Assembly: GCF_009193175.1 (NCBI RefSeq)
Contig: NZ_VUKE01000001.1
Span: 373,089 to 437,088, forward strand
Source of the DNA: Georgenia ruanii
GTDB lineage: Bacteria > Actinomycetota > Actinomycetes > Actinomycetales > Actinomycetaceae
Length of the DNA stretch: 64,000 nt
Direction: 5' to 3'
A program made the position numbers and the translations under genes. Under the pieces are notes generated by a model that saw nothing but the letters and a program-made list of their open reading frames with translations, had not been told where the DNA came from and ran no database searches. This document shows positions 1 to 7,384 of this stretch, piece after piece. Position 1 is the first letter of the stretch; every line of letters begins with the position of its first letter.

Positions 1-688
1 TGACCCCGCCGGCCTCGGTGCCCAGGTAGTACCCGTCACCGGTGTTGTTCGGGTTCACCGGCGGCACCTTGGCGGCGTCCTCGCCGACGAACTGCGACTT
101 CAGCTCGGTCGAGGCCGAGTAGTCGCCGGTGGCCAGGATGACGCCGCGGCGGCCGAAGTAGTTCTGCCCGTTCGCCGCGGCGCCGATGATCTCGCCAGCT
201 GCGTTGCGCAGCAGCTGGTCCACCCGCATCGAGGTGTAGATGGTCACGCCACGCTTCTTGCACTCGCGCAGCAGCGCCTCGCGGTAGGCCTTGGAGTTCG
301 GCAGCACGTTGTGCATGCGCGGCTTCTCGTACGGCGGCTCCGGCGTCGGGCCCAGGAACTGCACGCCGATGCTCGAGAGCCACTCCACCGTCGGCCCGGC
401 GTTCTCGGCCAGCACCCGGCGCAGCTCGGTGTTCTCGCGCGCCTCGAACGGACCGTTGGCGACCTTCATGTCCTCGATGAACAGGTCGATGCTGTCGTTG
501 ACGCCGGCCCGGTACTGGTAGGACGTGTTGGCCGCGGTGAAGGAGCCCACGGACATCGCCGTGCTGCCTCCGACCTGCGGGCACTTCTCCAGGACGATGA
601 CCGAGGCCCCCGACGTCGCGGCGGAGATCGCGGCGCTCATGCCCGACCCGCCCCCGCCGATGACCAGCACGTCCGCGGTGTAGATCAT
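1..688 (-). CDS. FAD-dependent oxidoreductase, fumarate reductase/ketosteroid dehydrogenase type (C-terminus off window)
   Basis: The N-terminal 229 residues of a flavoprotein whose remainder lies left of position 1. Seen: a dinucleotide-binding GGGGSG loop at residues 11-16, an acidic end of the second beta strand (VLEK), the GGSTAMS stretch typical of this family, and a later ILATGDY segment of the FAD domain. The start is the ATG at 688, preceded by a GAGGAAG Shine-Dalgarno. Family members oxidise or reduce a C-C bond next to a carbonyl or carboxylate (fumarate, tricarballylate, 3-ketosteroids). It is the last visible gene of a minus-strand run with two related flavoproteins, an SDR, a NIPSNAP protein and an MHS transporter, so a role in the same catabolic route is likely. 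The substrate cannot be told. Confidence 0.85.
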   Translation of the reverse strand, partial: MIYTADVLVIGGGGSGMSAAISAATSGASVIVLEKCPQVGGSTAMSVGSFTAANTSYQYRAGVNDSIDLFIEDMKVANGPFEARENTELRRVLAENAGPTVEWLSSIGVQFLGPTPEPPYEKPRMHNVLPNSKAYREALLRECKKRGVTIYTSMRVDQLLRNAAGEIIGAAANGQNYFGRRGVILATGDYSASTELKSQFVGEDAAKVPPVNPNNTGDGYYLGTEAGGV

Positions 689-719
689 GTGACTTCCTCG
701 TCTCTCTCGTGGTGGTGCG

Positions 720-2150
720 TCAGTGCGCCGCGGCCAGGGCGTCGGGCGCGACGGCCGAGCTCGCCGCCGCGGCCAGGGCGTCGGGCGCGACGGCCGAGCT
801 CGCCGCCGCCGCGCCCGCCCAGCGGCCGGTGATGTACCCGGGGGCGAGGCCGCCGGCGTAGCCGTAGTTCGACAGCCCGCCGATGTCGGCGCCGGCGGCG
901 TACAGCCCGGGGACCGGACGGCCGTCGGGGTCCAGGGCCGCGCCGTCGGTGCTGGTGCGGATCCCGCCGAAGGTGAAGGTGATGGACGGCTGGACCATGA
1001 GGGCGTAGAAGGGCCCGGTCCGTGGCGGCCGGGCGTCCGCCGCGACGGGCACGCCGTCGGCGACGCCGCCGCCCGCCGCGGCGACCTCGACGTAGCGCGC
1101 GAGGGTGCGCGTCAACCGCTCGCCGTCGACGCCCCAGGCAGCCACGGCGGCGACCAGGTCCTCGAGGGTGTCCGCCTCCGCGTGCCGCGCCCCCGCCTCC
1201 ACCGCGACGGCGTAGCGGTCGATGACGCCCAGGCCCGGGAAGGGCTCCTCGGTGCCCTCGGTGCGCCGGACGTGGTCGTCGAAGAGGAGGACGCCGCGGG
1301 CCTGGGGCTGGAAGGTGACGGCCTGGTTGAGGAGCTCGTCCCCCTCGGTCTCGTCGACGAACCGCTCGCCGCGCAGGTTCACGAAGACCGTGGAGCCGGA
1401 GTAGTACTGCGAGGCCGGCAGGTAGTCCTGCGGCTCGAACCGGGTGATCGGGTAGCCGATGAGGTGGCCGTAGAAGGTGCTCATCGCCGTCGTGCCGCCG
1501 GCGCCGGCGGCCCGCGCCATCCGCAGCCCGTCGCCGACGCTGCCGGGGTTGGACCGCAGCAGCAGCCGGTCGGCGTTCGGGCCGATGTGGCGGGTCAGCT
1601 CGTCGCGCGCGCCCTGGAAGCCTCCGGTGGTGAGGACGACGGCGGCAGCGTCGTAGCGGACCAGGCGGCCTTCGGCGTCGCGGGCCAGGACTCCGGTGAC
1701 GCGGCGGCCGTCGTCGAGCAGCCGGACCACCGTGGTGCCGGTGCGGGTCTCGCCGCCGGCGGCGCGGACCTCCTCGCGGCACCAGGCCAGGATCGCCGTG
1801 ATGTCGGTGGAGTAGCCGATGCCGAAGGTCATGATGTCGCGCTTGGGCTCGTCGGCGACGCGGACCCCGGAGGCGCGCAGCTCCGCCAGCGCCTCCTCGT
1901 AGTCGGCGACGAGGCGTGCCCCGAGCGCTACGTCGCCGAGCGGGATGCGCGCGCGGTAGGCCTCCACGGTGGGGGCGGTCCAGAACATGCCGGCGGACAG
2001 GGCGGCCGAGCCGCCGAAGTCGTCCAGCTTCTCGAGCAGGGCCACCCGGGCCCCGCGGCGGGCGGCCGTCATCGCCGCCGCCGAGCCGGACACCCCGGAC
2101 CCGACCACCACGACGTCGGCGCGGCGCACCTCGTCGACCTGCTGCGTCAT
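720..2150 (-). CDS. FAD-dependent dehydrogenase, TcuA/FrdA-like flavoprotein
   Basis: Complete 476-residue flavoprotein of the FAD_binding_2 family. The GSGVSG loop lies at residues 17-22 and the ribose-binding Glu (LLEK) about 20 residues later; the GGSAALSAGMF segment and the C-terminal GGLSNYGYAGGL block of this superfamily are present. The GERFVDE motif resembles the fumarate reductase segment carrying the catalytic Arg. The start ATG at 2150 has a strong GAAGGAG Shine-Dalgarno. It sits between two related but clearly diverged flavoproteins in one transcript. Such enzymes include tricarballylate dehydrogenase, which also pairs with an MHS transporter; that comparison is an inference about type, not substrate. 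The last 30 residues are an Ala/Ser-rich tail made of an exact 13-residue duplication. Confidence 0.9.
   Translation of the reverse strand: MTQQVDEVRRADVVVVGSGVSGSAAAMTAARRGARVALLEKLDDFGGSAALSAGMFWTAPTVEAYRARIPLGDVALGARLVADYEEALAELRASGVRVADEPKRDIMTFGIGYSTDITAILAWCREEVRAAGGETRTGTTVVRLLDDGRRVTGVLARDAEGRLVRYDAAAVVLTTGGFQGARDELTRHIGPNADRLLLRSNPGSVGDGLRMARAAGAGGTTAMSTFYGHLIGYPITRFEPQDYLPASQYYSGSTVFVNLRGERFVDETEGDELLNQAVTFQPQARGVLLFDDHVRRTEGTEEPFPGLGVIDRYAVAVEAGARHAEADTLEDLVAAVAAWGVDGERLTRTLARYVEVAAAGGGVADGVPVAADARPPRTGPFYALMVQPSITFTFGGIRTSTDGAALDPDGRPVPGLYAAGADIGGLSNYGYAGGLAPGYITGRWAGAAAASSAVAPDALAAAASSAVAPDALAAAH
727..804. repeat. Perfect 39-bp tandem duplication in the 3' end of a flavoprotein gene
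   Basis: Two identical 39-bp units (727-765 and 766-804) encode the duplicated tail segment AAAASSAVAPDAL. The duplication stays in frame and lies after the conserved FAD-domain block, so it lengthens only the C-terminal tail. Confidence 0.95.
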
Positions 2151-2223
2151 CTCTCGATCTCCTTCGACCAGTTGCGTGCGTGCGAGTTGGCGGGCGGCCG
2201 GACCGAGGGGCCGGCCGCCGGGA

Positions 2224-3615
2224 TCAGGCGCGGACGGCGGCGCCGAGCCGCGCGGCGGCGCGGGCGGCGACGATGCGGCCGAACACCGCGCCCTTGCCCA
2301 GCGAGGTGCCGGTCATGTAGGCGGCGCCGTGGAAGCCGCCGGTGACCTCGCCGATGGCGTACAGGCCCTCGATGACGTCGCCGTCGACGTCGACCACCTC
2401 GCCCGCGGGGGTGATGGTGACCCCGCAGTAGGTCGTCGTCATGAGCGACTTGGCCGGGTAGGCGTAGTACGGGGCGGTGTCGATCGGGAGCAGGTCACCC
2501 ACGCCGTTGCACAGGCTGGTGCGGCCGACCTCGTCCGCCGCCTCGCCGGCGGCCGCGGCGTTGTACCGCCGGACGGTCTCGGCCAGGGCGGCCGGGTCGA
2601 TCCCGGCGGCCGCGGCGAGCTCCTCGATCGTGTCGGCCTTGTACACGTGGCCGATGTCCTCGAGGGTGTCGATGTCCTTCAGCGGGATCCCCCGGTGGGA
2701 CTTCGCCCGCACCTTGGCGTCGAAGACCTCGAAGCCCAGGCCGCCGGGCTGGTCGAGGACCACCCGGCCCAGGGTCTTGTAGTCCTGGGACTCGTCGACG
2801 AACCGGCGCCCCTCCGTGTTCACGATGATGGCGCCCATGTAGTACGCGGTTAGCAGCTCGTGGAATTCCTCCCCCGTCTCGGGGTGGGAGCCGTAGGTGC
2901 CCGAGACGAAGGACATGTCCGCCATCCCGGCGCCGAGCTTCCACGCCATCGTCAGCCCGTCGCCGGTGTTGCCCTTCCCGCCGTACGGGATGGCGGCGAG
3001 CTGCTCGGGGGCGAAGACCTTCAGCAGGTCCGTCCCCCGGGAGAACCCGCCGGTGGCCAGCACCACTCCGCCGCGGCCGGTGAACAGCGCCTCGCCGTCG
3101 GCCGTGGCGGCGACGACGCCGGTGACCCGGCCGTCCTCGCGCACCAGCCGGACCGCCCGGTGCTCCAGGCGGGTCTGACCGCCGGCGGCGGTGAAGTCGC
3201 GGTGCAGACGGGCCAGCACGTCCGTGATCACCGAGTTGTGGCCGCGACGGGCCGACATCCCCGAGCTGATCTCCACCTCACGGAAGACCACGCCGTGGTC
3301 CTTCAGCCACCGGTAGGTCTGCTCCTGGTTGGCCAGGTAGGCCTCCAGCAGGGCCGGGTCGTTGAGGTGCTCACCGAGTTCGAGCATGTCGCGCCGGAAC
3401 AGCTCGGCGGAGTCCTCGATGCCCTGCTCGGCCTGCTCGGGGGTGCCGGAGAAGGCGAACCAGCCGCCGCTCATCGCCGAGGAGCCGCCCAGCTTCTCGG
3501 TCTTCTCCAGCAGGACGACCCGCAGGCCGGCCTCGGCGGCGGACGTCGCCGCCGTCTGCCCGGCGATGCCGGACCCGACGACGACCAGGTCGAAGGTGTG
3601 CTCAGGCAGGGACAT
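2224..3615 (-). CDS. FAD-dependent oxidoreductase, flavocytochrome c/fumarate reductase-like
   Basis: 463-residue flavoprotein. Seen: GSGIAG at residues 14-19, LLEKTEKLGG, GNTGDG, a GRRFVDES motif matching the fumarate reductase segment with the proton-donating Arg, and a C-terminal GEVTGGFHGA stretch close to the GEVTGGVHG signature of soluble fumarate reductases. There is no heme-binding CxxCH and no signal peptide, so it is probably cytoplasmic and uses another electron partner. It lies 57 bp downstream of the SDR gene and 73 bp upstream of the next flavoprotein in a single minus-strand run. Of the three flavoproteins this one is closest to true fumarate/urocanate-reductase-like enzymes; whether it works as a reductase or a dehydrogenase is not decidable here. 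Confidence 0.9.
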   Translation of the reverse strand: MSLPEHTFDLVVVGSGIAGQTAATSAAEAGLRVVLLEKTEKLGGSSAMSGGWFAFSGTPEQAEQGIEDSAELFRRDMLELGEHLNDPALLEAYLANQEQTYRWLKDHGVVFREVEISSGMSARRGHNSVITDVLARLHRDFTAAGGQTRLEHRAVRLVREDGRVTGVVAATADGEALFTGRGGVVLATGGFSRGTDLLKVFAPEQLAAIPYGGKGNTGDGLTMAWKLGAGMADMSFVSGTYGSHPETGEEFHELLTAYYMGAIIVNTEGRRFVDESQDYKTLGRVVLDQPGGLGFEVFDAKVRAKSHRGIPLKDIDTLEDIGHVYKADTIEELAAAAGIDPAALAETVRRYNAAAAGEAADEVGRTSLCNGVGDLLPIDTAPYYAYPAKSLMTTTYCGVTITPAGEVVDVDGDVIEGLYAIGEVTGGFHGAAYMTGTSLGKGAVFGRIVAARAAARLGAAVRA

Positions 3616-3672
3616 GGGTGCAGCTCGCTCTCGGTGTGGTGATCGGGAAGGGTGGGTGGCGAGGGGCGGGGC

Positions 3673-4506
3673 TCAGCAGGTCAGCCAGCCGCCGTTGACG
3701 TCCAGGCTGGTGCCGTTGACGTAGGAGGCCTGGTCGCTGACGAGGAAGGCGACGGCGTCGGCGATCTCCTCGGGCCGGGCGAAGCGCCGCATGGGGACCT
3801 GGTCGAGCAGCGGGCCCTCGGGCGGCACCTGACCCATCATCGGGGTCTGGACGAACCCGGGGGCCACGCCGTTGACGCGGATGCGGTGGTCGGCCAGCTC
3901 GCGGGAGAGGCTGGCGGTGAGGTTCTGCAGCGCCGCCTTGCTGGCGGCGTAGGCGACCGTGGAGGGCAGGTAGGGCGGGAAGGCGGCGCCCTCGAGCCCG
4001 CCGGTGCCCAGCTTGGCGGTGATGGACAGCAGGTTCACGATGCTCGCGCTGCCGTCGGTGGGCATGTGCCGGAAGGCCTCGCGGACGAGGAAGAACGGGG
4101 CGCTGACGTTGACGGCCAGGACCTGGTTCCACTCCGCGTCGGTGAGCTCGAAGAACGGGATCTTCCGGCCGTGCCGCTTCGGGGAGATGCCCACCGCGTT
4201 GACGAGCACCCCGATCGGGGCGTCCTGCGCGGCCAGCTCCGCGAGGTCGCGGTTGACGGCCGAGTCGGTGAGGTCGCCGGCGAACCCGCGGTGCTCGGCG
4301 CCGTCGACCTCGGGCAGGCTTGCCGCCGCGGCGTCCGCGGCGGCGGCGTCGATGTCGGCGACCACGACGCCGTAGCCGGCCCGGGCGAGGCGGTGGCTGA
4401 TGGCGGAGCCGATGCCGCCGGCGCCGCCGGTGACGATCGCCGTGCGGGTCAGCGCCGGGGCGGGGCGCCCCGAGCGGTCGGCGGTCACGGTCAGGATGGT
4501 GGTCAT
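3673..4506 (-). CDS. SDR family NAD(P)-dependent oxidoreductase
   Basis: 277-residue classical short-chain dehydrogenase. Seen: the cofactor motif TGGAGGIG (residues 26-33), NAVG (103-106), active-site Ser near 161, and the YAASK motif with Tyr186 and Lys190, followed by a RVNGVAPGFVQTPM stretch. A typical C-terminal GTSLDVNGGW closes the fold. The start ATG at 4506 overlaps the stop of the NIPSNAP gene (ATGA), which argues for coupled translation. Classical SDRs interconvert hydroxyl and keto groups using NAD(P)H. In this operon it probably acts before or after the flavoprotein steps on the same transported acid or cyclic substrate. The open frame runs further upstream to 4656, but that part overlaps a better-supported gene. 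Confidence 0.92.
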   Translation of the reverse strand: MTTILTVTADRSGRPAPALTRTAIVTGGAGGIGSAISHRLARAGYGVVVADIDAAAADAAAASLPEVDGAEHRGFAGDLTDSAVNRDLAELAAQDAPIGVLVNAVGISPKRHGRKIPFFELTDAEWNQVLAVNVSAPFFLVREAFRHMPTDGSASIVNLLSITAKLGTGGLEGAAFPPYLPSTVAYAASKAALQNLTASLSRELADHRIRVNGVAPGFVQTPMMGQVPPEGPLLDQVPMRRFARPEEIADAVAFLVSDQASYVNGTSLDVNGGWLTC

Positions 4507-4883
4507 CGGTCTGCTCCCTGGGTAGGGGCGAACGCCGTGTCGGCGTCCGCGACGGTCACGGGCAGGGAGCGGATGGGCGAGAACGAGGTCGGGTACATGA
4601 TCTTGTTCGCCATCGTCATGATCATCGGGCGGATGATCGCGAGGCACTCCTGCCACTGCTGGTTCGCGGCGAGCTGGGCGCGGCGGGCCCGGCGGTCCTC
4701 CAGGTCGGTGTAGGCCCAGAAGTGGTTGAGCTCGTTCTGGGTGCCGAACTCGGTGACGAAGTAGCCGAGGAACCCGCCCAGGATCGGCTTCTGCGCCGGC
4801 AGCCCGATGGTCTCGTAGGCGTCGAGGTACTCCGCCAGGCTGGCGCCGGTGTGCAGGACGTAGGTCCGCTGCTCGACGATCAC
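4503..4883 (-). CDS. NIPSNAP family protein
   Basis: 126-residue protein of the NIPSNAP/dimeric alpha-beta barrel fold. The N-terminus VIVEQRTYVLHTG and the later GYFVTEFG and LNHFWAYTDLEDR blocks fit the family, where NHFWAY-like stretches are usual. The start is the GTG at 4883, which overlaps the transporter stop codon (GTGA). Its own stop overlaps the SDR start (ATGA), so it is wedged by two overlaps between transporter and dehydrogenase. Bacterial NIPSNAP proteins often lie in catabolic operons, but no general reaction is established for them. A role as a small isomerase, decarboxylase or accessory protein in this pathway is open. Confidence 0.88.
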   Translation of the reverse strand: MIVEQRTYVLHTGASLAEYLDAYETIGLPAQKPILGGFLGYFVTEFGTQNELNHFWAYTDLEDRRARRAQLAANQQWQECLAIIRPMIMTMANKIMYPTSFSPIRSLPVTVADADTAFAPTQGADR

Positions 4884-6304
4884 CGCGCCACCTCGCTCGC
4901 CGCGGGGACGGGGGGGACGACGCCGGCGGCCGGGACCCGGCCCGCGGCCTGCCCGCCGGGGACGTACCGGCCGAACCGGTGCTCGCCGCCCTCGAGGGTC
5001 TTGCCGTCGCCCATGAGCAGCATGTTGACGATCGCGGCGACGATGGTGACCACCCAGAAGACCGTGATCGCGATGGTGCTGCCGCCGCTGAGGCTGGTCA
5101 GCCAGGAGGCCAGGAACGGCGCGGGGGCGGCGAAGATGAGGTTGGCGCCGGTCAGGGCGAGGGCCGAGCCGGTGTAGCGCATGTGGGTGGGGAACGCCTC
5201 GGCGTAGAGGGCGCCCTGGCCGGCGTTGCCGAACTGCGCGGTCACGAGCGCGAAGGCGACGATCGCGAGGGTGAGCGGGAAGCTGCCCAGGTCCACCACG
5301 CGGAAGAAGACGACGGCCGCGAGGAGGGTGCCGACGGACCCGGTCATGAGGATCCTGCGCCGGCCGTAGACGTCGGCGAGGCGGCCGCCCCACCAGATCG
5401 CGATCACCGACAGGAAGTTGGAGATCATGATGATCGTGAACGTCTGGTTCTTCGTGAAGCCGTGCTGGGTGAGGTAGCTGATGCCGAAGACCGAGACGAT
5501 GTAGAAGGTGATGACGATCGGCGCGAAGGCGAGGATCAGCCGGGCGATCGTCCAGCCGTGGGTGCGCAGCACCGCCGCGGGGCTGGCCGTCTCCTGGGCG
5601 GCCTCCTTCACCCCCTCCTGGAAGACCGGGGTCTCCTCGACCTTGACGCGGATGTAGATGCCGACCGCCACGAGCAGGATGCTCAGCAGGAACGGCACCC
5701 GCCACCCCCACGACATGAACGCGGCGTCGGTCAGCACGCCGGAGAGCACCGCGAGCAGGAGGTTGGCGGCCACCTGGGAGACCGGGGACCCCATGGCCAT
5801 GAGGGCGCCGTAGAAGGCCCGGCGGTCCTGGGGCGCGTGCTCCATGGTCATCAGCTGGGCGCCGGTCGCCTCCCCGCCCAGGGCGAAGCCCTGCACGAAG
5901 CGCATGAGCACCAGGATCAGTGGCGCGAGGACGCCGATCGAGGAGTAGGGCGGCAGCAGGCCGATCACCATCGAGGCCACGCCCATGGAGATGAACGTGG
6001 TGAGCAGGATCCGGCGCCGGCCGAACTTGTCGCCGAGGTGCCCGAACACCATCCCGCCGAGCGGCCGGGCGAAGAAGCCGACGCCGAAGGTGGCGAACGA
6101 GGCCAGCAGGCCCGCGGTCGCGTCCATCTGGTGGAAGAAGAGGGCGGGGAACACAGTGGCCGACATGGCGCCGTAGACGGCGAAGTCGAACCACTCCAGG
6201 GCGGAGCCGAAGGTGCCGCTGACGACGGCCTTCTTGGCCTGGGGCGGGGCGGGCGTCGTCGGCCGTAGAGGACGCTTCACCAGCTGCGTCGGGGACTGAC
6301 TCAT
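4880..6304 (-). CDS. MFS transporter, metabolite:H+ symporter (MHS) type
   Basis: 474-residue 12-helix transporter. Seen: the MHS-type N-terminus SALEWFDFAVYG, the loop 2-3 signature GHLGDKFGRRR, FVQGFALGGEATGA in helix 4-5 and the SWGWRVPFLLS block after helix 6. Family members import organic acids, quaternary amines or shikimate with protons across the cytoplasmic membrane. The start ATG at 6304 follows a GAAGGAG Shine-Dalgarno in a leader shared base for base (17 bp) with the SDR gene at 8778-9575. It is the first gene of the minus-strand catabolic operon, divergent from the IclR regulator, so it most likely imports the substrate or inducer of the pathway. Confidence 0.93.
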   Translation of the reverse strand: MSQSPTQLVKRPLRPTTPAPPQAKKAVVSGTFGSALEWFDFAVYGAMSATVFPALFFHQMDATAGLLASFATFGVGFFARPLGGMVFGHLGDKFGRRRILLTTFISMGVASMVIGLLPPYSSIGVLAPLILVLMRFVQGFALGGEATGAQLMTMEHAPQDRRAFYGALMAMGSPVSQVAANLLLAVLSGVLTDAAFMSWGWRVPFLLSILLVAVGIYIRVKVEETPVFQEGVKEAAQETASPAAVLRTHGWTIARLILAFAPIVITFYIVSVFGISYLTQHGFTKNQTFTIIMISNFLSVIAIWWGGRLADVYGRRRILMTGSVGTLLAAVVFFRVVDLGSFPLTLAIVAFALVTAQFGNAGQGALYAEAFPTHMRYTGSALALTGANLIFAAPAPFLASWLTSLSGGSTIAITVFWVVTIVAAIVNMLLMGDGKTLEGGEHRFGRYVPGGQAAGRVPAAGVVPPVPAASEVAR

Positions 6305-6457
6305 CGGGGACTCCTTCGTCGACCTGAGTGGGGCAGGGAGAGGGTGCGGGGTGCCGGGCTCTTCGCGCGCCATGGGTAGCGGCGGCGGTGCTCGGGCGTC
6401 CGCCCGACGTCGGGCGGTGCGGGCCGCGGGAAGACGTGGTCCCGCGGGGTGACTCCG

Positions 6458-6487
6458 ACGGTAGGAGGGTGCTTGCGCTGCGCGCAA
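6458..6487 (-). promoter_or_regulatory. Predicted promoter of the transporter/NIPSNAP/SDR/flavoprotein operon
   Basis: Reading the minus strand, TTGCGC (6487-6482) is an 18-bp spacer away from TACCGT (6463-6458). The -35 box lies inside the right-hand arm of the first palindromic site. The same box types and the same 18-bp spacing recur at 9755-9784. The predicted transcript would have an untranslated leader of about 150 bases. Confidence 0.6.
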
Positions 6488-6506
6488 GTCCCTGTAGAGT
6501 TTTTGC
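6473..6506 (+). promoter_or_regulatory. Predicted leaderless promoter of the iclR-type gene
   Basis: TTGCGC (6473-6478) and TAGAGT (6495-6500) are 16 bp apart. The TAGAGT box ends six bases before the GTG at 6507, the distance expected when transcription begins on the start codon. There is no Shine-Dalgarno, and both palindromes overlap the promoter, so autoregulation is likely. Confidence 0.6.
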
Positions 6507-6517
6507 GTGCACCGCAA
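6473..6517. promoter_or_regulatory. Paired 15-bp palindromic operators, predicted IclR-family binding sites
   Basis: Site 1 at 6473-6487 (TTGCGCTGCGCGCAA) and site 2 at 6503-6517 (TTGCGTGCACCGCAA) share the form TTGCG-N5-CGCAA and start exactly 30 bp apart, roughly three helical turns. Site 1 covers the -35 boxes of both divergent promoters. Site 2 covers the GTG start of the regulator gene. A second pair with the same spacing lies at 9770-9814. Confidence 0.7.
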
Positions 6518-7271
6518 TGAAGCCTCTGCCGGCCGCGTCGAGGCCGTCCACCGCGCCCTCGTCCTCCTCAAGCTCATGGCGGAGGAGGGCTCGCTCAGCG
6601 TCACCGAGGCCGGCCACGCCCTCGACGTCAACCCGTCGACGGCGCAGCGCCTCCTGGCGACCCTCGTCGGCGACGGCTTCGCCACGCAGGGCGAGCGCAA
6701 GCGCTACGAGCCCGGCCCCGAGCTGCTCCGCCCGGGCGCCTCGCGCCCGATCCCGCCGCTGCGCACCCGCCTCCGGCCCTACCTCGAGCGGCTCTTCGAG
6801 CGCGTCGGCGAGACCGTGCACGTCGCCACGCTCGTCGGGACCGAGATCCACCACCTCGACGGCGTCGAGGCGACGACGCATGCGCTGCGCTTCGGCCTGC
6901 GCGTCGGCGTGCGGCTTCCCGCGCACCAGACCTCCGCGGGCAAGGCGATGCTCGCCGCGCTCGCCCGCGAGGACGTCGACGCCCGGTACCAGGTGGCGAT
7001 GCACGGCACCCGGGGCGCCGACATGAACGTCGACCTCGAGCGCCTGCACCAGCAGCTGGCCAAGGTCCGCCGCCAGCGCGTGGCGACCAACTTCGAGGAG
7101 AGCGAGGCGGGGGTCGCGGCCTTCGCCGTCTCCATCGGCGTCATCGACGGCGAGCGCGCCGCCTTCAGCATCGCCATGCCCATCGCCCGCTTCTCGAAGG
7201 CGGACCTGCCGAGGTTTGGTGGCGCGCTCGTACGCACCGCCGACGAGACGGCCGAGGCGCTCCGGCTCTGA
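6507..7271 (+). CDS. IclR family transcriptional regulator
   Basis: 254-residue DNA-binding regulator. The N-terminal winged helix-turn-helix is seen at about residues 12-60 (VEAVHRALVLLKLM, then SVTEAGHALDVNPSTAQRLLATL). The C-terminal effector domain has the usual HQTSAGKAMLA, FEESEAGVAAFAVSI and MPIARFS blocks. The start is the GTG at 6507: no other in-frame start keeps the complete HTH, and a TAGAGT box lies six bases upstream. The gene is divergent from the transporter-flavoprotein operon, and paired palindromes overlap both promoters. IclR proteins usually sense a pathway intermediate and repress or activate neighbouring catabolic genes. I infer that it controls both this operon and the SDR-transporter pair ending at 7385. 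Confidence 0.92.
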   Translation: MHRNEASAGRVEAVHRALVLLKLMAEEGSLSVTEAGHALDVNPSTAQRLLATLVGDGFATQGERKRYEPGPELLRPGASRPIPPLRTRLRPYLERLFERVGETVHVATLVGTEIHHLDGVEATTHALRFGLRVGVRLPAHQTSAGKAMLAALAREDVDARYQVAMHGTRGADMNVDLERLHQQLAKVRRQRVATNFEESEAGVAAFAVSIGVIDGERAAFSIAMPIARFSKADLPRFGGALVRTADETAEALRL

Positions 7272-7309
7272 GGTGGCGCGGGGTCGTCGCGCCGGCGGGC
7301 GCCGGCCGA

Positions 7310-7372
7310 CCGGCCAACGCCGCCGGCCGGCCAACGTCACCGGCCGCACCGACCGGCCAACGTCACCGGCCG
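7310..7372. repeat. Short GC-rich direct repeats between convergent genes
   Basis: CCGGCCAACG occurs at 7310, 7327 and 7353; the longer unit CCGGCCAACGTCACCGGCCG is exact at 7327-7346 and 7353-7372. The stretch lies between the ends of the regulator and of the second transporter gene. It can fold through its CCGG/GGCC arms and may act as a terminator, but there is no T-run. Confidence 0.6.
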
Positions 7373-7384
7373 GCCGGCCGGGTC

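Noticed and set aside
7310-7372. Repeated CCGGCCAACG as extra operator sites for the IclR regulator
   Set aside because: Sequence and spacing differ from the TTGCG-N5-CGCAA pairs, and the repeats lie between the 3' ends of convergent genes.
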